Positions 61,411 through 64,000 of a DNA stretch of 64,000 nucleotides are shown in pieces; position 1 is the stretch's first letter; every line of letters begins with the position of its first letter. Source of the DNA: Candidatus Bacteroides pullicola (GTDB lineage: Bacteria > Bacteroidota > Bacteroidia > Bacteroidales > Bacteroidaceae). Location of the stretch: the NCBI GenBank assembly GCA_019115825.1, contig DXCV01000046.1, forward strand, positions 35,139-99,138. Direction: 5' to 3'. Under the pieces are notes generated by a model, which saw nothing but the letters and a program-made list of their open reading frames with translations, was not told the origin of the DNA and made no database searches. A program made the translations under genes and the position numbers.

Positions 61411-62914
61411 CCAGCTCTTTCCACGCTTGGGGCAGGTAGCGCACCAGGTCGCCCGACGTCATGCCTATCTGTCCCAGCTCATCGGCAGCCAGGTCGCCTG
61501 CCAATCCATGCACATAGACTCCCAGCAGGGCGGCGTCGCCTGCGGCGTATCCCTGCGCCAGCAAAGCCAGCAGGACGCCCGTCAACACATCACCGCTGCC
61601 ACCTGTGGCCATGCCGGGATTGCCCGTGGTGTTGAAGCGGCATTTTCCATCGGGCGAGATGACAACGGTGTAAGCTCCTTTCAATATAATGTGTACTTCA
61701 GCTTGCCGGGCCAGTTCGCGGGCACGCTCCAGACGCTCATAGCTGTTCTGGCATTTGCCCACCAGCCGCTCCAACTCCTTGGGGTGCGGGGTTAGGATGC
61801 TTCCCTTGGGCAGGCGCGAGAGATAGGAACGGTTCTCGCCAAGAATGTTCAAGGCATCGGCATCCAAAACCATGGGCACTTCACAAATATCCACCTGCTC
61901 CAGCAATGCCGAAACCGTTTCCGGCATCTGCCCCAAACCGGGGCCCATACCCACTGCCTGGTAATCGTCCGTATCAATAGGCGTGGCAAAACAGGTGTCG
62001 CTCATATCCAATTCGGTCATAGCCTCGGGCACGGACGTCTGCACGATATCATTGTTGCAGAAAGGCACATGTACCGTCAGCAGTCCCACACCCGAACGCA
62101 GACAGGCTTGTGCCGCCAGCACCGATGCACCCGCCATCCCCTGCGAACCGGCCACCAATAGTGCGCGTCCGAAGTTGCCTTTGTGAGCAAAGCGTCCGCG
62201 GGGCCTCAACAGGGTTGCCACAGTGTCCGGCTCCGTCAGTTCGTAATCCGTCGGCATTTCGGCAATGGCCTTTTGGCTCAGACGGATGTCCAGCAGGCGC
62301 CATTCGCCCACATACGCCTCGTTTTCTGCGAAGAAGAAGGAAAGTTTGGGCAGTTGCAGGCTCAAGGTTAGGTCGGCCCGCACGATGGCCGACGCGGTAT
62401 TGAACGTATTATCCTCGCCCATCAGACCGGAGGGGATGTCAATAGACACGACATGGGCAGGTGAAGCATTGATAAACTTCACCACCGCAGCAAATCCACC
62501 CGCCAACGGCTTGTTCAGCCCGCTGCCGAAAAGTCCGTCGATGATGATGTCATCTTCCGTCAATTTGGGGAAAGTGAATTGGGAGGTCACCTCGTGGAAA
62601 TCCACGTCGGGCACCGCTGCCAACCGCTCCATATTCGTGGCGCAGTCGGGCGACAATGTACCTTTGGTATTAAACAGGAAGGTCTCCACTTGATACCCCC
62701 GCTCCAGCAGCAGGCGAGCCACAGCCAAGGCGTCGCCTCCGTTGTTGCCCGGCCCGGCAAAGACGGTCATCCTCGTCTCCGTGCCCCATCGTCCGGCTAT
62801 GGCTCCGGCCAGGGCACGGGCGGCACGCTCCATCAAGTCGATGGACGCAATGGGTTCATTCTCTATGGTATAAGCATCCAGTTGCTTGATGCTCTCGGTA
62901 GGAAATATCTTCAT
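61391..62914 (-). CDS. nnr: Bifunctional NAD(P)HX epimerase / dehydratase
   Basis: A 507-residue repair enzyme for hydrated NAD(P)H. The N-terminal YjeF_N epimerase (about 1-215) has GPGNNGGDALAVARLL and DGLFGSGLNKPL. The C-terminal ribokinase-like dehydratase (about 230-500) has VAGSQGMAGASVLAAQA, GMGPGLGQ, LTPHPKELERL and the ATP-binding end GNPGMATGGSGDVLTG. The two domains are in the usual fused order. It is tail to tail with the DUF5715 gene with a 20-base overlap. Confidence 0.96.
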   Translation of the reverse strand: MKIFPTESIKQLDAYTIENEPIASIDLMERAARALAGAIAGRWGTETRMTVFAGPGNNGGDALAVARLLLERGYQVETFLFNTKGTLSPDCATNMERLAAVPDVDFHEVTSQFTFPKLTEDDIIIDGLFGSGLNKPLAGGFAAVVKFINASPAHVVSIDIPSGLMGEDNTFNTASAIVRADLTLSLQLPKLSFFFAENEAYVGEWRLLDIRLSQKAIAEMPTDYELTEPDTVATLLRPRGRFAHKGNFGRALLVAGSQGMAGASVLAAQACLRSGVGLLTVHVPFCNNDIVQTSVPEAMTELDMSDTCFATPIDTDDYQAVGMGPGLGQMPETVSALLEQVDICEVPMVLDADALNILGENRSYLSRLPKGSILTPHPKELERLVGKCQNSYERLERARELARQAEVHIILKGAYTVVISPDGKCRFNTTGNPGMATGGSGDVLTGVLLALLAQGYAAGDAALLGVYVHGLAGDLAADELGQIGMTSGDLVRYLPQAWKELVSARES

Positions 62915-62978
62915 AAACGATTGCTTTTATAAAACGGGAGCAAAAGTACGAATTTAGTTTCAAAACACGCACTTTCTG

Positions 62979-64000
62979 TCAACGGAAACGGAACGTGACC
63001 CATACGCCTTTGTGGTCGGTAGGCCAGACGCCCTGATGAGGCAGGAAGGGGTCTTGCGTCTCTTCCTTAACCCGTTGGCTCTTACAGATGCTACCGTTCG
63101 GACCGTAGACAAGGGCTTCCGTGGCTTCCAGTCCCGGATAGGGGTGGTAGAACACGTAGTCGATGCGGTCCCGCTCGTCGGACTTGGGCGTCCAAGTCAG
63201 TTTCTCGACGGGCACCAGCGGATTGCCGGCGGGGAAGGTAAAGCCCGGGCAGGCCAGCACGTCGGGGTGGCACGTGCGATAGGCATCCACAAAGCCCGCG
63301 TTGTCCAGCATCAGGGGCACCGTCCAGGGAATGATGAACCCGTTGTGGTCGTACAAGTCCTTTGTTTCGCGGATCCAGTCCAAATGCGAAGGCTCGTTGA
63401 AGTCTCCGCCAAGGATTACGATGTCGCCCTCAGCCACGTCTTTGCGCGCCTCTTCGATGAAGCGGCGGATGGCATCATCGCGTTGCGAGGCATCGTTCAC
63501 CTGCAACACTTCGAGGACGGTCTGCGGGATGGGGATTTCCTCCCATGTGGAGCCGTCGTAGCCACGTACATTATAATAAGCGTCATTCAGGTAGTCCAGA
63601 TGGGCGGTGTAGACGGCAATCTTGCGTCCGCACACCGTGCTCTCCAGCTTGTAGATGCTGCCGTGGTCGCCGTTCTCGGGAAAGACGGTCAGCGAATCCG
63701 TGATGGGATGACGGCTCAGCAGGCCGGTGTCATAGCTGTAGAAGGAATAATACGTCTCGCCCCGCTCGGCCAGGGAACGCACGATGCGGTCACAGAAACG
63801 CGTGCCGTGGTAGTTGCGCACCTCGCTGAAGGTCACAAAATCCGGCTTCAGGCGGGCAATCTCGTCGGCAATGGCCTCATAGCCACCTTTCACCATCGTG
63901 CCTTCCTGCCAAATGTTCCATTGGAGGACGGTAAACTCGTTCTTGTTCTCATCTCCGTTTTCGGCCCGGAGAGGCGATGCGGCCAACAGGAAGAGGCAAA
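62979..64000 (-). CDS. Endonuclease/exonuclease/phosphatase family protein, exported, 5' end outside window
   Basis: At least 340 residues of an EEP-fold protein. The frame remains open through the window edge: codons upstream of an in-frame TTG at 63986 read CLFLLAASPLRAEN, the h-region and cleavage site of a signal peptide, so the true start lies beyond 64000. EEP motifs: VLQWNIWQ (Asn), FVTFSEVRNYHG (Glu), AVYTAHLDYLND, ILGGDFNEPSHLDW and the ending WPTDHKGVWVTF. Secreted nuclease or lipid phosphatase roles are both possible. Confidence 0.88.
   Translation of the reverse strand, partial: CLFLLAASPLRAENGDENKNEFTVLQWNIWQEGTMVKGGYEAIADEIARLKPDFVTFSEVRNYHGTRFCDRIVRSLAERGETYYSFYSYDTGLLSRHPITDSLTVFPENGDHGSIYKLESTVCGRKIAVYTAHLDYLNDAYYNVRGYDGSTWEEIPIPQTVLEVLQVNDASQRDDAIRRFIEEARKDVAEGDIVILGGDFNEPSHLDWIRETKDLYDHNGFIIPWTVPLMLDNAGFVDAYRTCHPDVLACPGFTFPAGNPLVPVEKLTWTPKSDERDRIDYVFYHPYPGLEATEALVYGPNGSICKSQRVKEETQDPFLPHQGVWPTDHKGVWVTFRFR

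Overview
The window reads as chromosomal DNA of a GC-rich member of the Bacteroidales (family Bacteroidaceae or close to it). Many lineage-restricted families occur together (DUF4836, DUF5063, DUF5687, DUF4834, DUF3256, DUF5715, DUF3667). Promoters follow the Bacteroides form (TTTG or TTG about 19-21 bases upstream of TAnnTTTG), and there is a two-subunit methylmalonyl-CoA mutase. The gene content is mostly housekeeping. No integrase, transposase with target duplications, prophage or CRISPR array was seen. High GC and strong codon bias create very long antisense reading frames, which were rejected.

Layout. 0-8.5 kb: end of a monooxygenase-fold protein, an Rpn-type nuclease, methylmalonyl-CoA mutase (small then large subunit, minus strand), a YidE/AspT-type transporter and a cytidylate-kinase-like protein. 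8.8-17.5 kb: two plus-strand operons, DUF5063 / DEDDy exonuclease / RlmI-type methyltransferase, then nucleoside permease / DUF151 nuclease / RsmE / DUF4836 lipoprotein / ABC ATPase and permease. 17.9-29.4 kb: miaA and a lipid kinase, a RelE/ParE toxin-antitoxin pair, an M16 protease, a DUF5687 permease with its ATPase, an NlpC/P60 lipoprotein, a TraB/GumN protein and a HAD-DUF3667 fusion. 29.6-38.8 kb: a small protein, rplU-rpmA with a structured leader, a phosphatidylserine synthase/decarboxylase operon, dnaE, thioredoxin and serS. 38.9-43.5 kb: two more toxin-antitoxin pairs around a zinc-ribbon membrane protein, an Nfn-like fused flavoprotein and a DUF3267 protein. 43.6-57.5 kb: guaA, mscL, gap, an M3-peptidase / lipoprotein / dCMP deaminase / S41 protease / 5-FTHF cyclo-ligase run, a PHP phosphatase, recF with a DUF721 gene, a TPR protein, ribH, tRNA-Tyr, tRNA-Gly and a YitT protein. 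57.5-64 kb: DUF3256, fRMsr, an EamA exporter, truA, DUF5715, nnr and a secreted endonuclease/phosphatase-fold protein running off the end.

Two patterns lie outside the genes. First, at least nine intergenic loci carry short tandem arrays with the same period, 22 bp (21 bp in one). The unit sequence differs between loci, but five loci share the skeleton RTAC-N3-nnAGCAC-N8. In two others the unit is a small palindrome whose two arms change together from unit to unit. Second, three copies of one promoter / ~65-75-nt RNA / terminator cassette lie within 16 kb, which looks like a paralogous small-RNA family. These are the strongest candidates for something not described by standard annotation.
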